From assembly GCF_041146395.1 (NCBI RefSeq), contig NC_090999.1, positions 71,987,001 through 72,051,000 on the forward strand: 64,000 bases of DNA. Direction: 5' to 3'. The stretch comes from Eulemur rufifrons (lineage: Eukaryota > Chordata > Mammalia > Primates > Lemuridae). Shown here piece after piece: positions 11,200 to 25,254 of this stretch. Positions within the stretch are counted from its first letter, which is position 1; each line of letters starts with the position of its first letter. Both the position numbers and the translations under genes were made by a program. The notes under the pieces were generated by a model, which was given only the letters and a program-made list of their open reading frames with translations, was not told where the DNA came from and ran no database searches.

Positions 11200-12300
11200 A
11201 AGCTCTCTTGTGTTCGTATAATCGTAAAAAAAAAAGAAAAAGAAAAGAAAAAAAAAGTTAACCACTACCTCAAAATCCTAAGGGCACTGAGCAATCATCT
11301 TTCCAAAGAGGTCTATATTTTCAGACATGACGTGTGTTACTGATTGTGGAACAAAATCCACTGTATAATTTCTGCGGTTGTCTAAAACTGACAAAGCAGC
11401 TGGGAGGGAAAAAAATGTACTGGTTGCAGTTTCCCCAGATTTTCTTTCATCTCGCTCTGAGGAATTCTTTTTTCAGAGCGTACAAAACACAATCCAAAAA
11501 GAGAGGCTTTTTTGAATGAAACATATTCTGTCTTAAGCAAGTTCTAAAGTGGCCTAAATGTGAAGCTTTAGAATCTGATGATACGTACTCCATGGAGGCC
11601 TGACAGTAAGTCATGTAATACATCGATGATTTTATGGGTTTCTCGGTTAGTAATTCCAGATGGTGTGTCTGTGCTCCGGCTGTGCACTCTACGTAAATCA
11701 TCTCACTCACGATCAACATATATCCAGAAGTACTTTAATTGGAAACATTTATTTTTACCAGTTATTTATAACTTTTAATAGAATCTCATTTAAGCCCATG
11801 GAGTCCCTTGTTTTTCATGTGACTGAGCTCTTTTTCTGGAAAGCAGGTTTTGGCTGGATATGTGTTGCCTCAGTATTTATTTCTGAGATTTTTGTATGTT
11901 CCATATATTTGTGGTTTGGTCTTCAGAAATGCTGCTATAGCATCTTCTGCACCTCTCAACACCACCTTCTTGCTAACTCTTATCCTGGACTAAAAAGGAC
12001 TTCAGAAAAAAAGCATGTTTGCCACAGTTGAAAAATGATTGCTGTTAATGCCAGGGTCTTGGTATCAGCTCTTCAAACCACCATCATTAATCTTAATTAG
12101 AAAACTAAAGCAAAGGTTTTTGCCATTTGCAATTAATATGGGACCTAATTTGGATTCAGATTCCGAACTGAACTCGCTGTCTGTGTTGGAAAGCGTGTTT
12201 TATACTGCCGGTACCAATATTGTTTTAGTAACCGAGGAAAGAGCAGAGCATTGACTGACATCAGAATAATCTGTGTCGACCATAAGCATTAATCTTATTT
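11200..12300. other. Repeat-poor CpG-retaining block, candidate conserved regulatory DNA
   Basis: No transposon remnant is recognised here. About 17 CpGs are kept in roughly 1 kb while the flanks are nearly CpG-free. Homeodomain-type AT motifs occur: 'catcattaatcttaattag' at 12081-12099, 'gcaattaatatggg' near 12129 and 'tactttaattgg' near 11730. Overlapping open frames on both strands (for example 11660-12031 plus and 11447-11719 minus) show no domain. CpG retention without coding suggests selective constraint or low germline methylation, which is typical of distal enhancers. No activity can be proven from sequence alone. Confidence 0.35.
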
Positions 12301-13475
12301 AGAAAGTCAAGCTGAACTTTGTCAAAGAAGAAAGGTCTAGGGAAAAAAAAAGTTTACTTCAAGGCTATACAGAGTATCAAACACACAGAGCTTCATCTTA
12401 GAATTTCTCCTACTGGGGAGGCACCAAATTTGGCGGTTTGTAATGAAGGCCTTGTCCTTTGCTTTTTTTTTCTTTTTTTTTTTTTATGTTATTCCACATT
12501 CTTTGGAAGAAACAGGTGACAGATGAAATCTTCACAGGACATTCGAGAGACCTACTTGTAATATCCCTGTGTTGAAAGGATAAGAAAATTCATATAAATT
12601 AGTAATTTAGAGAAAGTATCTCTAAGATACTATCACCAATTTTGTAAGCATTTCAAATCATTTTAAATTTTAATTGAATTTATCTAAATTACTAAACACA
12701 GAAATAGCTCTAGACTATTATATTAGAATCACAATTTATCTCATGTTCATATTGAACGTCTTAATATCTACGGGATTGTCTTTTCTAAAGATTGGTAAGT
12801 GGAGGCTGTAAGTTTCACGACTTCTCAGGAGTGTAGTAGTTGGTTCAAAGCTAAGCTTTGGTGCATGGAACATAAATAAAAATTGTCTGATATAAAGAAT
12901 ATTTTATTATCAAAATTTTTACCAACTGCTGTAGTAAACTGATATTGTATCCATGCAAATAAACATATATATACATATACATATTTATATGCGTATAAAT
13001 AGTTTATCAAAGCACATATTTGCTTGTGTATGTATAACTCTATCTATCAGCCTATCTATTTATATACTTGTGTTACATGTGTTTTACACATTTTCCAAAT
13101 GTAGAAAAAGAAGGATAAGAAAAGGTGTATAGTAGCAGGCAAATCAAGACCAAAAATCTTAGTATGTAGGTAAGTTTTAGTAAGTTGATAACTAACTTGC
13201 CTCAGTTTTAACACCCTTAAATGAACAAAGGTAATGACCTATATGTGAGTATTTGATCTAGTGTTATTTGGCTGGGTTGAGAAGTGTAACTCCTAAGCAT
13301 TAACCTAAAAAAGCTTAGAAATTTCAGATATTGGTCTCATATTGTCTCTATATAACCAAACTTTTTGTATCTTGATTCTAATAAATAAAGAATACAAACA
13401 TTAGCATTGTTGAAGATGGATATTCCATATATGTGAATTCATTATACTAATTTATGTCTATATTTGAAAATATTT
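12301..13475. other. Unassigned AT-rich noncoding DNA
   Basis: A T-rich tract lies at about 12462-12485. A low-complexity 'catatatatacatatacat' run lies near 12963. No gene or identified repeat. Confidence 0.4.
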
Positions 13476-13677
13476 GAATACTGAATATCAGAATATTCAA
13501 ATATTTTGTATATTTGAAAATAATAATAAAACATTTAAAAAATAAAACATTAACATCAAGAAATATTGATGGATATTGAATATGGAATATCAGAATATTG
13601 TAATATTCTGTATATTGGAAAATAACAATAAAATATTTAAAAAAATAAAACATTCACATGGTCAAGAAATATTGATG
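13476..13677. repeat. Tandem duplication of a roughly 100-bp AT-rich unit
   Basis: Unit one (13476-13571) and unit two (13572-13677) share the same order: 'gaatatcagaatatt', 'aaaataa.aataaaa', 'tttaaaaa.ataaaacatt' and 'caagaaatattgatg'. Within each unit there is a short palindrome-like stretch such as 'gaatattcaaatattttg'. The units differ by substitutions and small indels. No transposon family is recognised. Confidence 0.75.
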
Positions 13678-16600
13678 AATACAATAATAAACTTAATTTG
13701 AAACTCAAATATGACATCTATCTCTTTATATTGACTTAAAAATATAAACCCCAAATTTAAACCTCTTCCTCCGAGTATATTCTTCTTACCATTCCCAGTG
13801 GACCCAGAAACTTACTCCAACCAAACAAAACTGAACTTCTCCCACCACTGTAATACTGTCTTTGAGGAAGACTGGCAATAGTGAAGATTTATTCTTTCAA
13901 AGAGTATTCACCCTTGTGTTGTCAAATTTCATTATGGAATGGTGTTTCTCTCAGAATTTTATATAATATGTTTTTATGTGTGTATACAAGTGGCTTTTCA
14001 ATGTTAGACATTTAGCTATCAGAATTCTATTAAAATAGTACTATTCTGGCTCTGAAAGATCTTGGATGAATTAACATGGGAATTGTTTATGTAGACAATA
14101 TTCACTATTCTTATTTACAAAGTAGTATTTGCTGATGGCCATGAAAGGGTTTTATTTTGTTTCTGAATTCTCAGTTGGCAACTAAATCAAAAACCCATTT
14201 CCAATAACTGCCAGTACGTAGCTCACATATTCCTATGCTTCATTTTGTTAAGCTATCCTATAAAGTTTAAGTGTGATAAAGCTGCAGAATAATCTTCTCT
14301 TGCAAAGGGCATCAGTAGACACCTAGTTTGTATTTTCTTATCACTCTGTGTTTCTCACTAAATACAGCATTGTCTTTATCTTCTAATCTCTAGTTATAAA
14401 CTCCTCCATTAAAACCTAAGGGGGATTGTACTAGTAAACATGATGAATTGGGAAATGTCTTTGAAATCTGTAGTCTAGTGAATAACTCTAGCAGCAAGCA
14501 AATACTTTGTAATAAATTTGAAAATAACTGTGGAACATATTACCATCTGCTTTCAGTGTTGTGGTATTTTTTTTTTTTTTTTGTCTTGGAATCTATAAAA
14601 TTTTAAAATAGAAAAGGAGAATGTCACAGCAAAAATCTTGGCAGTCCCACTGGTAATCCCTGTACTGTGTTTAGTACCACATGTCAAAGACACTAATGCC
14701 AAACTGCCTATTGTGCCAACGTGTACGTTTTTTCCTATTTGTTGAAGTCCCTTTTAGAATCGATACTATTTTTTCTTTGTCAGAATAGGGAACAGATCCA
14801 ATTTACTAAAATATAGAATGAAGTTGAAACAGTATTATATTTTGAAAATATGAACTAGCTAGTTCAATATTTTTTAATGAATACTTTAGTTAATTGATTC
14901 ACAAGCTTAATTACTCTTCCATTTAATGTCTTTCAAGATATAGTGACTCTGGACCAGGACCTAAATGGCCATTTTTCATATTGAACAAATGTAATGACAT
15001 TAATTCTGATATCTATTCATCAGCTTATTAATTCTATCAGATCTAGTGTTTGTAAATCTTTCATAATTGTGGGTCAAAATAGGTAATCTAGAAAATAAAC
15101 ATTTTAAATTACATTTTCATTTTGTGTTAAAGGTAAAATGCCTAAAACACTCTTAATCAAATTTTTAAAAATTTGATTTCACTCTTTTAAAAAATAATTT
15201 TTATTAATTTTGGAAAAACATCTTATAAAGAATAAATGTCAACATTACTATCTGAGAAAAATATAAGAAATGACATGAAGAAAAAACAGAATAATTACTT
15301 TCATAAATTTTGCTATAAGCATAGAGATAGTATCAACTTTGGACCAATCAGGAGACCCATCAAAATCTAAAACTGTCAAATAAAAGCATTGTATGAAGTC
15401 AAAGTATTGTATACCTAATAGTTTAAAGTTAAAATAATATGCAGTGTCATTTAGAGTTCTCAATCTTAGGAGAGAAACATGATAAGCTTATAATATTTTC
15501 ACTGCATGATTTTTCCATATACCACTAGAGGCCACACAACTTCAGAAATGAATGAATGATTACATGGACTGCTAATCAAAGCATGAAAGAAAATAGAAAG
15601 CTAAGTGGAAGGGTAACCATTGTCTGCATAGCAAAAGTTTATATTCAGGGTTCTTCCTGGAAGCGTATAGATGGTCCTTGTGAAGCCACTAACACTTGTT
15701 TTCTTTTCACTTCCCTCGCTATCTGCAACATATTCTTACTACATCCCCAGAATATATGAGATGTGTATGTGCATGCAGCACATGGACTTTTGAAACACAT
15801 AAACCTCCAAATCTTCTGAATTCTCTATTAGGAAACTAAATTAGAAAAAAAAATGTATAGTCTTACAATTTAGAGTGCTAAATATTTGTTTTTTTTCCTG
15901 TTACATTAGGCTAAAGAGAAACTTTAAAAGACAATGCTTACATTTGTGACAAAAACATGACCATTCTCTGTGTCAAACTTCACATCATACCACACATAAT
16001 TTTACAGTAATTATGAGAGATCCATGGGGAAGAACTGCCTTCTTCCTCTACAAGCACTCCGCCTCCCAGGTGATCCGAGAATAAGCGTGGGAATACGTTT
16101 CATTGCTGGTAAACAGACCAGTCTCCTGGATCTCTTCTTACATCCTAAGTAAAATTAGATGTAGCATTTTCAGCCTGGTTTCTAAATGTTTTGTCTGCCA
16201 GCCAGCAGCTTGTCACCTTGAACAGACTTAACCAATTAGTTTACTTCTCTGGTTCCTGGCTAGACTTGAATCATGTGAACCTTTAATACCATTTCACCAA
16301 AAGTTTAAACTGTGACCTTTATGGTGAATAAGTACTGTCTAGGCCCTGGGAATTTCTTTTGTGAAAAACTAGTAGCACCTGTGCTAAATTTTATGGAAGA
16401 CATAATAATGTTAGCAAACATTTCTCTAAGTGCCTTTACTCTGGGCACCTCTGACTGTTTTCCTGATGAATAAACACAATTTTCCTTCTTTTTCAGCTAG
16501 AGAAAGGGTAAGAAGAAAAGATTAAATGGCATTGTGATAGAAGACTAATATCTAAAAGAAAAAGTCTTAAAATTTTCAAACTACAGCCTTTTATATTGAC

Positions 16601-17499
16601 AATTCATAAAGGATGCTATTTCAAAATTAATAGATCAAAAGCCTAAGGTTATTTCTAATGTCCAGAAAAATATGGAAATTGCTCAGGGGATATAAAGACA
16701 TGTAAGGTATAGTTCTTCCTCCCAAGAAGTTACCAATCCTGATATAAACCTAAAAAATATATCTTTAACAATAATCCAACTACATGCTGTTTGAAGAAAT
16801 ATATCTGAAATAGTTAAAAGGCTGGTTAAAGATATGGGGTTACTACAAGCAAAATAAGAAAGCATAGTGAATTCTTCTTAAAGAGTAAGTCAAAGCAGAA
16901 AGTGTTAAACCAAAAAAAAAGTATATCACACTTTTAAGGTGATATAAGTCACCTTATACCAATAGAAGTGACTACAATCTTCAGTGAAGCTCAAAAATAA
17001 TTAATATTCTTTCTGGAAACAAGATGGCTTCACAACACATGAAGATACTATAAACACAATGAAACATAGACAAAGAATATTGATAGAATTTTTTAAAACA
17101 ACATTATTATTGTTTGAAAAATAAAATGAGTTAAAAATAAAGAAGTATATTGATTATTTATGTAATATAAGTACTTTTGTAATAGAAGTATGTTTATATA
17201 TTAATATATCTGTGCAAAGATATATGTTTCTATTTTAGAGAAAAAATCTGCATATCATCAAAATGGCAGAGAAAATATAAATAAATTTCAAAATTTAGAT
17301 ATGTCTTTGTTTTAACCACATTAAAACCGTAAATTAATTACAATTTTAAATAATTGTAAATCTTAGTACTCACAAAAATTACCATGCAGACTAACTCTTA
17401 CATGAAGACTCACATAATTGCAGAGATATTTAATGTTCATGCAGAGGAATACTTAATATTTTAAATGTGTCAAACTACCTAAATCCAGATTCAGGGTAG
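13678..17499. other. Unassigned noncoding DNA with one CpG-retaining patch
   Basis: No gene or clear repeat. At 16066-16100 four CpGs occur close together ('actccgcctcc', 'gatccgag', 'aagcgtgg', 'atacgttt') inside a repeat-poor stretch at about 15960-16480, a further candidate conserved block. A perfect 7-bp inverted repeat, 'aaggtga' and 'tcacctt' with a 6-base loop, lies near 16937-16956. Confidence 0.35.
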
Positions 17500-18830
17500 C
17501 TCAAAAAAGCTTCTTTTTAAATTAATAGACTGTTTCTAAAATTTACACGGAAGTGCAAAAGACCAAGAATACTCAAACATCCCCAGAAAAGGAAAGAAGG
17601 AAAGGGAACAGATTAGAAACCTTTTATTAAATCAAAATATGAAGACTGTGGAAGTCATTCAGGGATACACAATTGCTAATAGAGGAAAACAGATAATTAT
17701 GAAATAGACTCCTACTTATGAGAAACTTGACTTTATTACAGAGATGGCATGGCAGGTTTGGGGGCAAATAAGTGACGATTACACAAGAGGAGTTGGAAAA
17801 TATGGGTTTCTTAAACTAGAAACAAAGCAAGAACTATAAATATAAGACTTACAAATTTGACTATATAAGATTTAAGAACATTAGCTCATGAAAATGCATT
17901 TTGAGAAAATGAAGACAGAACACAAACTGGCATAAAATATTTGCCACTTATGCAGATAACAAAGCATTCATTTCCCAATATATGAGAATTCTTATAGAGC
18001 AACCAATAAATAAGTAAAAAGAATAGAAACAATATTCAGATATGTGCAGGTATTTTGCAAGAAAAGTAACACAAATGGCCAATAAAGATGTGAAGATGTG
18101 CTCAACTTCATTAGTAATCACAAAAGTGTAATTCAAGATATCCATGAGATACTATTTTAGCCCCATTCAATAGGCAGAAATTATGCCTGACCATACTGAA
18201 TTTTACAGATGATGTAGATCACTGAGGTCAATTATACTGGCAGGAGCATAAATTAGAACAAATCAGTATGGAAAACAATCTGACATTGCCTTGTGAAAAT
18301 GAGCCTCAGCTTCCGCTGTAACTCAAGACTTCAACTCCGAAGTTTCCAAGAGAAACTCTCAGAAGTGTACCAGGAAGCATGCACAATTAAGGTTCAGAAA
18401 ACCATTTTATTGGAATAGGTAAAAAATCCTGAAACGTTATAAATCTCATAAATAAGATAAATAGGTAAATTAATTGCATTATAATCATACAATAGAATAT
18501 TATGTATCAAGAAACATAAATGAATTAGTTATGTGCAATAACGTGGGCCATCTAGTTATAATAGTATTGAATGGAAGATCATGTGCAGTATAATGATGAT
18601 CTTTATATAATATTAAAATATAGGTAAAATATAAGAATATGTTCTTCAGTTCTATGTAAATAAGCACACAAACACACACCTATATATAGGGGAAGGAGGG
18701 AGACTAAATAGGGAAGGAGCACAAGGAAGAATTTACCATATAAGTTAATGATGGTCATTTAATTCTTGTGTCATATGCTGCATTCTCATATGTTCATTTT
18801 GTTATTAAAAATAAACAAAATAAAATAAAA
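17500..18830 (+). mobile_element. Decayed L1M, ORF2 3' part and tail
   Basis: L1M landmarks occur in plus order. 'acacggaagtgcaaaagacc' marks the distal ORF2 region, and 'acacaaatggccaataaag' with 'gatgtgctcaacttcattag' is a classic L1M segment. Next come 'gagatactattttagcccc' and a 3' UTR, then an A-rich end at about 18805-18830. Frames are thoroughly broken. Boundaries are approximate and no target duplication was found. Confidence 0.75.
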
Positions 18831-18889
18831 GAAGGGCATTCATGGACTAACGATGCTGATGTATTGTGACTTAAAGATCTGCTTAATTC

Positions 18890-21345
18890 AATCATATACA
18901 CCTTGCATCTTTTAAAAATAATGTTTGATTCAAGAAGGAAAATGAAACATTAATCCAACCTGTTTCATAAATGCTAGATGTCAACATTTGCATTTGAAAC
19001 TGCTCAAATACACCAAATAATTCATATTATTAATTAAAACAAAAAATCTAGAAATAGAAAAACATAAATTCAATTAAGCTATATAAAATAGCATACAAGA
19101 ACACTTTTGAGAAAAGAAATACAAGGGTAAAACCAATAAATTAGGAAATATAAACATATAATTTATTCAGTTTAAGCTCCATATCTTTAAATACACACAG
19201 ACATCAAATAGAGGAAGAGAGAACACAAAATATATTGAAATATATTAGGTATGAGAAGAAGGTATATATCTACAAGTAACTGTAAATGAATTGCTTTTTG
19301 AATTATTATTTGAAAAATCTCATTGAAGTACACATATACCTGGGGAGATAAAAATTATCCACTTTTTTCTAAAGTATTTAATTAATAAATTCACTAAATT
19401 TATCAAGTATTAGCAAAATCATCATACTATATAAATAATTGAAGAAAAGACCAAATAATAAATTTCTTATTTTTTCAAACTAGCACAATTCTTCTCATAA
19501 TATTTCTAGTATACACAGAAAAAAAATGATAGATCAATCCTAATATATTCAAAATTTGTAAAAAATTTTAAAAATATTTGCAGCTATACATTGTAGAATT
19601 AATAAATAAATTAATTCCAATATGACAATTGTGATTTAATATTAGAGAATACATAATATAATTTAAGTCATTCTAAATGAAAACCTTGTGGCATTCAATA
19701 AGATTTCAAATTATTCTGTAATTAAAAATATAGCTATTTTTATGGTAAGAGGAATTCCATTAATATAACAAAAATAAATACCATATGTCTTTGTTCACTT
19801 TAATTTAAATTAGTAATAAATTTTTTTAACCAAAAATATTTATGATTGTTCTGGCAATTTTGGCCAGTGAATGATAACACAGAATGAGAGTCATAACCAA
19901 GAGAGAGAACAAATTTAAAAATATAGATATTTAATATATACATTTATATACATATATTTATATGTATTGTATATATATATGCACATTTATCTCACATAAA
20001 TTTGTAGAGAATCAACCAAAACAACTCCAAATTTATATATGTTCAATATTTTGTTGTATACAACATAAATATTTAAAATAAATCATATATCAATAAGATG
20101 GTTAGTCCCTCCTCCAAAAAGTCACAGAAATGACAAGGGAATTATTATAACAAAAATTAATTACATAATAAAAAATTACAAAATGTTTTTAGATTTATAA
20201 ATTAAATTTAAATATGTGAAAAAACACGAATTCTTTTTAAAGTTTTTATTAAGCAACATAAAAAAGATTAAATCCCCAAAGTACTGATTTTGTCATTGAC
20301 AAAATTTATGTGAGATTCTCTGGAAGAATTAATTTCCAGGCCAGGAATAATAACGCAAAAATGAAAAATAGTAAGAGTTCCTTGTCCAAAAGTGGTGTTC
20401 AGGAAAAGATTCTCTGTTGTAAAAGTTCAATTTGAATTTTCTTCTTATCTCAGATACCAAAATAAATTTCAGATAGGGTAAAGTCTCAAAGTTATAAAAT
20501 GAAAGTATAAAACCAAAACTGAATAAAATTCAAATCAATATTGAGGTGAATTGTGGCTATGAAATAAAATTAAGTAATTAAAAATAAAACAAATTCAATA
20601 TATTACTATATAAAAAGAAACGACATTTAAGAACACTACTACAATTTAAATTTAAATGAAGAACTAGGAAAACTACAAGTAATAGGACTAAAAATCAGAA
20701 TCTTTAACATATATAAAGGCTTTTCAGTAATAGATGGTGGATATGTAAAGATAACATAAGAAATATAATTGGAAAATAAACATTTAACTCGACTAACAAT
20801 ATATGCTACTAAAATCAAATTATTAACAATAATACAGGAAAATAAAAATATTAATAAAAATAATAAAATACCAATTAAACTAAATTCTGCATTTCACTTT
20901 TGATGGAAGGGTAAATGAAGACAATCTCTCTGAAAGGCAATTCAATAAAATCTAAAGAAAGATTAAAATGTCATTCTTTGAAGTAATTCTAAGAATCAGC
21001 TCCTAGAAATAATCAGTGATCCAAAGTTTTATATACAGTATAAAGGTATTCATCACACTATGATTTTATAGTAGCAAAAAATTAGAAATAAATGAAATGT
21101 AAACCATGATAATTGAGTTATATCGATAAAATGGATAGTAGGCAATGATTAAAATTACACTTTAAACTTCTTAGAATAATCATTTATTTTATACAAACTA
21201 ATATCAAACATTAAGGAGCAAGCAAAAGAATTGAGCAAAATAACAAAGTATATCTCCATCTAGAAATAACACATTAGGAGAACAAAATTGCTGATATCTT
21301 AATATATAAATATACACAAATCCTTTGGGTTCATTAATTTTTGAG
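18890..21345 (+). mobile_element. Very decayed L1M/HAL1-like LINE
   Basis: It is strongly A-rich on the plus strand. 'gtgatttaatattagagaat' and 'gttctggcaattttggccag' resemble L1 RT-region landmarks. 'ttttatagtagcaaaaaatt' followed by 'aaatgtaaaccatgataatt' matches the distal L1M region that describes a low-copy 'agcaaaaaattggaaacaa' block. It may be one element or two adjacent ones. Family and ends are uncertain. Confidence 0.5.
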
Positions 21346-21620
21346 TATATATTTGTACTGATTTTACATGTAAGTAAAAAAAAGCAGTTTATAATATTAT
21401 TGTGTTATAATATATTCCCCTCAAACCTGTAGGTAATTTGTTCACTGGTGTCTGAAATTTGTTAGGAAAAACCTAAGGCCAATATGACTATGCCCACCTC
21501 TTGAATTACTTGATATTTTTCTGCAGGGATCCTGAAGAATTCTTTATTTTCAACTTTAATAGTATAATTACAGTATGTTTCCATGTCTCTTATGCTATGC
21601 TATGCCTGATTTAAAAAAAA

Positions 21621-21632
21621 AAATGCAGTGTG
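21621..21632. repeat. Left target-site duplication of AluJ
   Basis: 'aaatgcagtgtg' recurs exactly at 21966-21977 after the Alu tail. Confidence 0.85.
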
Positions 21633-21965
21633 GGCTGGGCTTGGTGGCTCACACCTGCAATCCTACAACTTTCGGAGGCTGAGGCAGAAGGATCATGTGA
21701 GGCCAGGAATTTGAAACCAGCCTGGGGAACATAAGGAGACCTTGTTTCTACAAAAATTTTAAAAAATTAGCTGAGCATAGTGGTGCATGCATGTAGTCCC
21801 AGCTATTTGGGAGGCTGAAGCAAGAGGATTACTTGAGCCCAGGAATTTGAAGATGCAGTGAGCTATGATGATACTACTGCACTCTAGCACAGGCAACAGA
21901 GTAGGACCCTGTCTCTAAAACAAAACAACATACAAAAAACCCAACAAAACAAACAAAAAAACCAC
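21633..21965 (+). mobile_element. AluJ dimeric SINE
   Basis: It begins 'ggctgggcttggtggctcac'. A-box and B-box equivalents are recognisable but changed. There are two arms with a 'tacaaaaattttaaaaaatt' linker, and the right arm ends in 'gtaggaccctgtctctaaaa' plus a mixed A/C-rich tail. It lacks the lemur-specific linker expansion seen at 41427, which fits an older AluJ-type copy. A 12-bp target duplication brackets it. Confidence 0.9.
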
Positions 21966-21977
21966 AAATGCAGTGTG

Positions 21978-24900
21978 CCATTTTACTACTCATCTATATT
22001 TTTATTACAAAGTTTATTTTAATTGTTGAATTATATACTTCTTTCCCAGTAGAAGGCTTATTTATACCAATACTATGATTTTCAGGCATGGCTAGGTGAC
22101 CTTAACATTTCTAATTTAGTTTTTATTTCTATAAGATTTGTTCTGGCCCTCTTAACTGTAACCTTTCTGGTTTTTCTTGATTGTGGGGCTCTCAAAGAGA
22201 TGTTGCTTCTTTTTCCTTGCATTGAGTTATCTTTCAGATTGAGCTCTTTGATATTTTTAAAAATGTGATGTATATTTATTTTATCTAGTTCTGTAACATG
22301 CTTGCTTATTTGCCATGCATTTGCTTTTCATCTTGCTCATGCATGTGGTTAACTCTGCCAAAACACTTGTGTGGCGTTATATTATGTGGATTAATTTCCG
22401 TTGATTCCATGAATGCTCTACCTGAAACCTATCTCTCTCCCTCATCCAACTATAGTTTGTGACTTGAGATATGACTTTTTGGTCCACTTTGGAGGAAGAG
22501 TTTTGCTGCAACTACGTGTAGTCTTTGTTGGATATCCTGAGCACTGTTTATATTTTTCATTTATGTGAAATGTTATGAACAAGGGTTCCTTCTACTTAGC
22601 TAGAAGTGTGATCCCTTGGCAGAAGACTGTGACCTCAAATCTTTCTTCTAGTTTGTCACACAGCACTTGAAAATGATTAGCAATTTTCATTCTCTAGGGT
22701 TTGAGCCTCTGCTGTTCCTAGACATCCTAGTAACCATGTTTATCTATTTATTTTCAAATTGATAGACATTGTTCAGAAATCTGGAGATTTTCTTGACTCG
22801 CAGTCTTGCCCCAAATGACACAGAGGTGTTATAACACAAACATTGCTGCAACAGAGGGTTTTCTTTCTTTCCTTCATCAAAAATTTTCAAGGATCATGGC
22901 ATGAAATTTTACTTCTAGCTTGCTTTGCTTGTATTTGTTGAGATTTTTGCTTGGTTATTACTATTATTTTCATTTTATCTAATTTTGAAGAATGTAGACT
23001 ATATAATTAAGCTTTGTTACCTAGAATTCTTCTTTTAGAACAATAATTTTTGAAAAAAATAAACAATCATGTAAACAGTAAAATTTTAATTTTCTAAAAC
23101 TAATATTTAGAAAAAGAGTTGTAAAAGAATGAGTAATTTCTTTGGTTGGGTGTTTAATTTTATTTTATAATTTGTCCTTGATTTTTCAAATTAATTAGAA
23201 TAAATACTTTGAGTTTCCAAGAAAAATCAAACTGTATTATTTTGGAAGTATGCAAAAAATTCTCAATCATGTAAGAACTAAATAAAAAAATTTGTATTTT
23301 ATAGAATTTTACTATATTTGTCAGCATGTAAAATGTTGACTGGTAGAACCTTGTTTATGAAGTCTGTTAAATATATAATATAAAGGAAGGTTAAATAAAA
23401 TATTCTGTAATTATGGGAACTTTTGAGGGAAAGAGGGAGGTTTAGCTTCAAATGAAATTTTTAATCAAAATTTATTCAATTATATGCTTGACACTCATTT
23501 TAATGGAAATCAGTTCTATGTAATTCCCTCTTATTTTGAGTCCATGCATCTGAGGATATTAGGAGGAGTCCTTATCCTGCAGCACTGGATTCCTTTAGCA
23601 ACCGTGAATATCAAATTTCTTGTTTCTACAGACCAAACCGCTTCAAAATTGACTTTGGGATTGGTATAATATTACCAACATATTTTTAAGTTCCAACAAT
23701 AAAAACGAGCGTAACTATCACCTCTTCTCAAAATTATATCCTAAAGAAAAGATTGCATACCCCGAAGAAACGTTGAATATCTTTTGACTCTGAAATGTAA
23801 GATCCAATTTCCGCAGTTGGTTCCCTTCACTTAAAATTGTTTGAAATAGGACACTTTAGGGATCTTCCCAGAAATTTAGATGGTTAAAGTTTCAGTATTC
23901 ACAGGTGAAATACTGGTTTAAGATTAAAATAATACTAACAGTAAGTTTTAGAGTCATGACTGCTGAAAAAGTTTATAGTTTTGTCACAAACTATTGGATT
24001 ATAAAATAACTACAGCAGAGAATATGGGCTGTGGAGCACATTGTCTTAATGTGAGGTATGTCTTTTCACATTAGGAGCTGAAATGTGTGTATCTTCTCTT
24101 AACTGGAAACATCCTTTTCCTTTAGAAAAGGTGATTCACAAAGCCTTATTGGAGAGAGCACACTCACAATTCAAGATACAAAATGGACTAGTACAGTCAC
24201 AAAAACAATGAGGAAGTGAACCTACTGCAGGCAAATCTCTTCAATTCATTACAAAATGAAATTTAGGACTGGACTATTTCATTCTGGATTGCTTTTTGCA
24301 ACCTTGTAATGTGTTTAATGGAAGTAATTTGTTAATAAAACAGTGGTAATGAAACAGAAGTATCTGTTTACAGCAGTCCTCTTATAGTTCTTGTGCTTAT
24401 GCCTGCTTTCATTATTCATAGAGAAAGATACACAATTTGGTCTGGTGTACATCAGTAATAGAAAACCACTTACAGGAGGAAAGGAAAGGACATCATCGGT
24501 AGAGTATAATGTCTGTATCTTGAATCATTATTGCCCCCTTTGGAGTGTTTTTTCAACCTTTAAGGCAATAGATCTTGAAGCAAGCTAAAAGCTACAATAA
24601 AAACATATTTTATCTTTAGTCCTTTAAACAATATCTCTTTGATCTAAATGGTCTCTCTGCTTCAGCAATTACCACTTAAGTTTTTCTCATTTCTTGTCTT
24701 GGGAGCATATATTCTAGTCTGAACCAATAGTAAAATTCTAGAAACAAAATGCCTTTACAAAAATAGATGAGTTCTTTTTCCTTCTATACCTATGGAAGTT
24801 TATTTTTTCTTCTGTTTGACTATATTTATTGATAACATATTCACATTTGTTGTATAATCTGCATAAAATATTGAGATCCCTCAATGAAAACATGAAGACA

Positions 24901-25250
24901 ACAATCATAATCACCCAAAACTAAAATGGCAATAATAAGAAATTTCATCGAAAAAATTAATAAGATTTTTAAAGTAATCTATGAATAAAATGACCACTTG
25001 TTATTTCAGTTTTGAACAAACTGATTACATGTTTTAGTTAGGTTTGATAGCAGAATTGCAATTAGAATCATTTTTAAAAAAGACTATTTACAAGATATTT
25101 TCATTTAGTGAATTTGTTCAATATGTATTATAACACAAAATATTGTATTAAAGAAAAGAATGTCTAAAATGCAATTTTCAAGTATAGTGTGATACTAAAA
25201 CACAATGTCTTATACATTCTTTGAAAATTAGTTGACAATTATTATTAAAC
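21978..25250. other. Unassigned noncoding DNA
   Basis: No gene found. 22020-22900 is T-rich and has a LINE-like feel, for example 'tttcagattgagctctttg', so it may be a minus-strand L1M or HAL1 5' part, but I cannot confirm it. At 23600-23815 several CpGs are retained ('gcaaccgtg', 'aaaccgctt', 'aaacgagcgtaac', 'ccccgaagaaacg'), a minor candidate for constraint. Confidence 0.35.
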
Positions 25251-25254
25251 TATT

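Noticed and set aside
11026..12031. Multiple overlapping frames on both strands as possible genes
   Set aside because: They overlap each other in conflicting frames and have no domains. The CpG retention is better explained by noncoding constraint.
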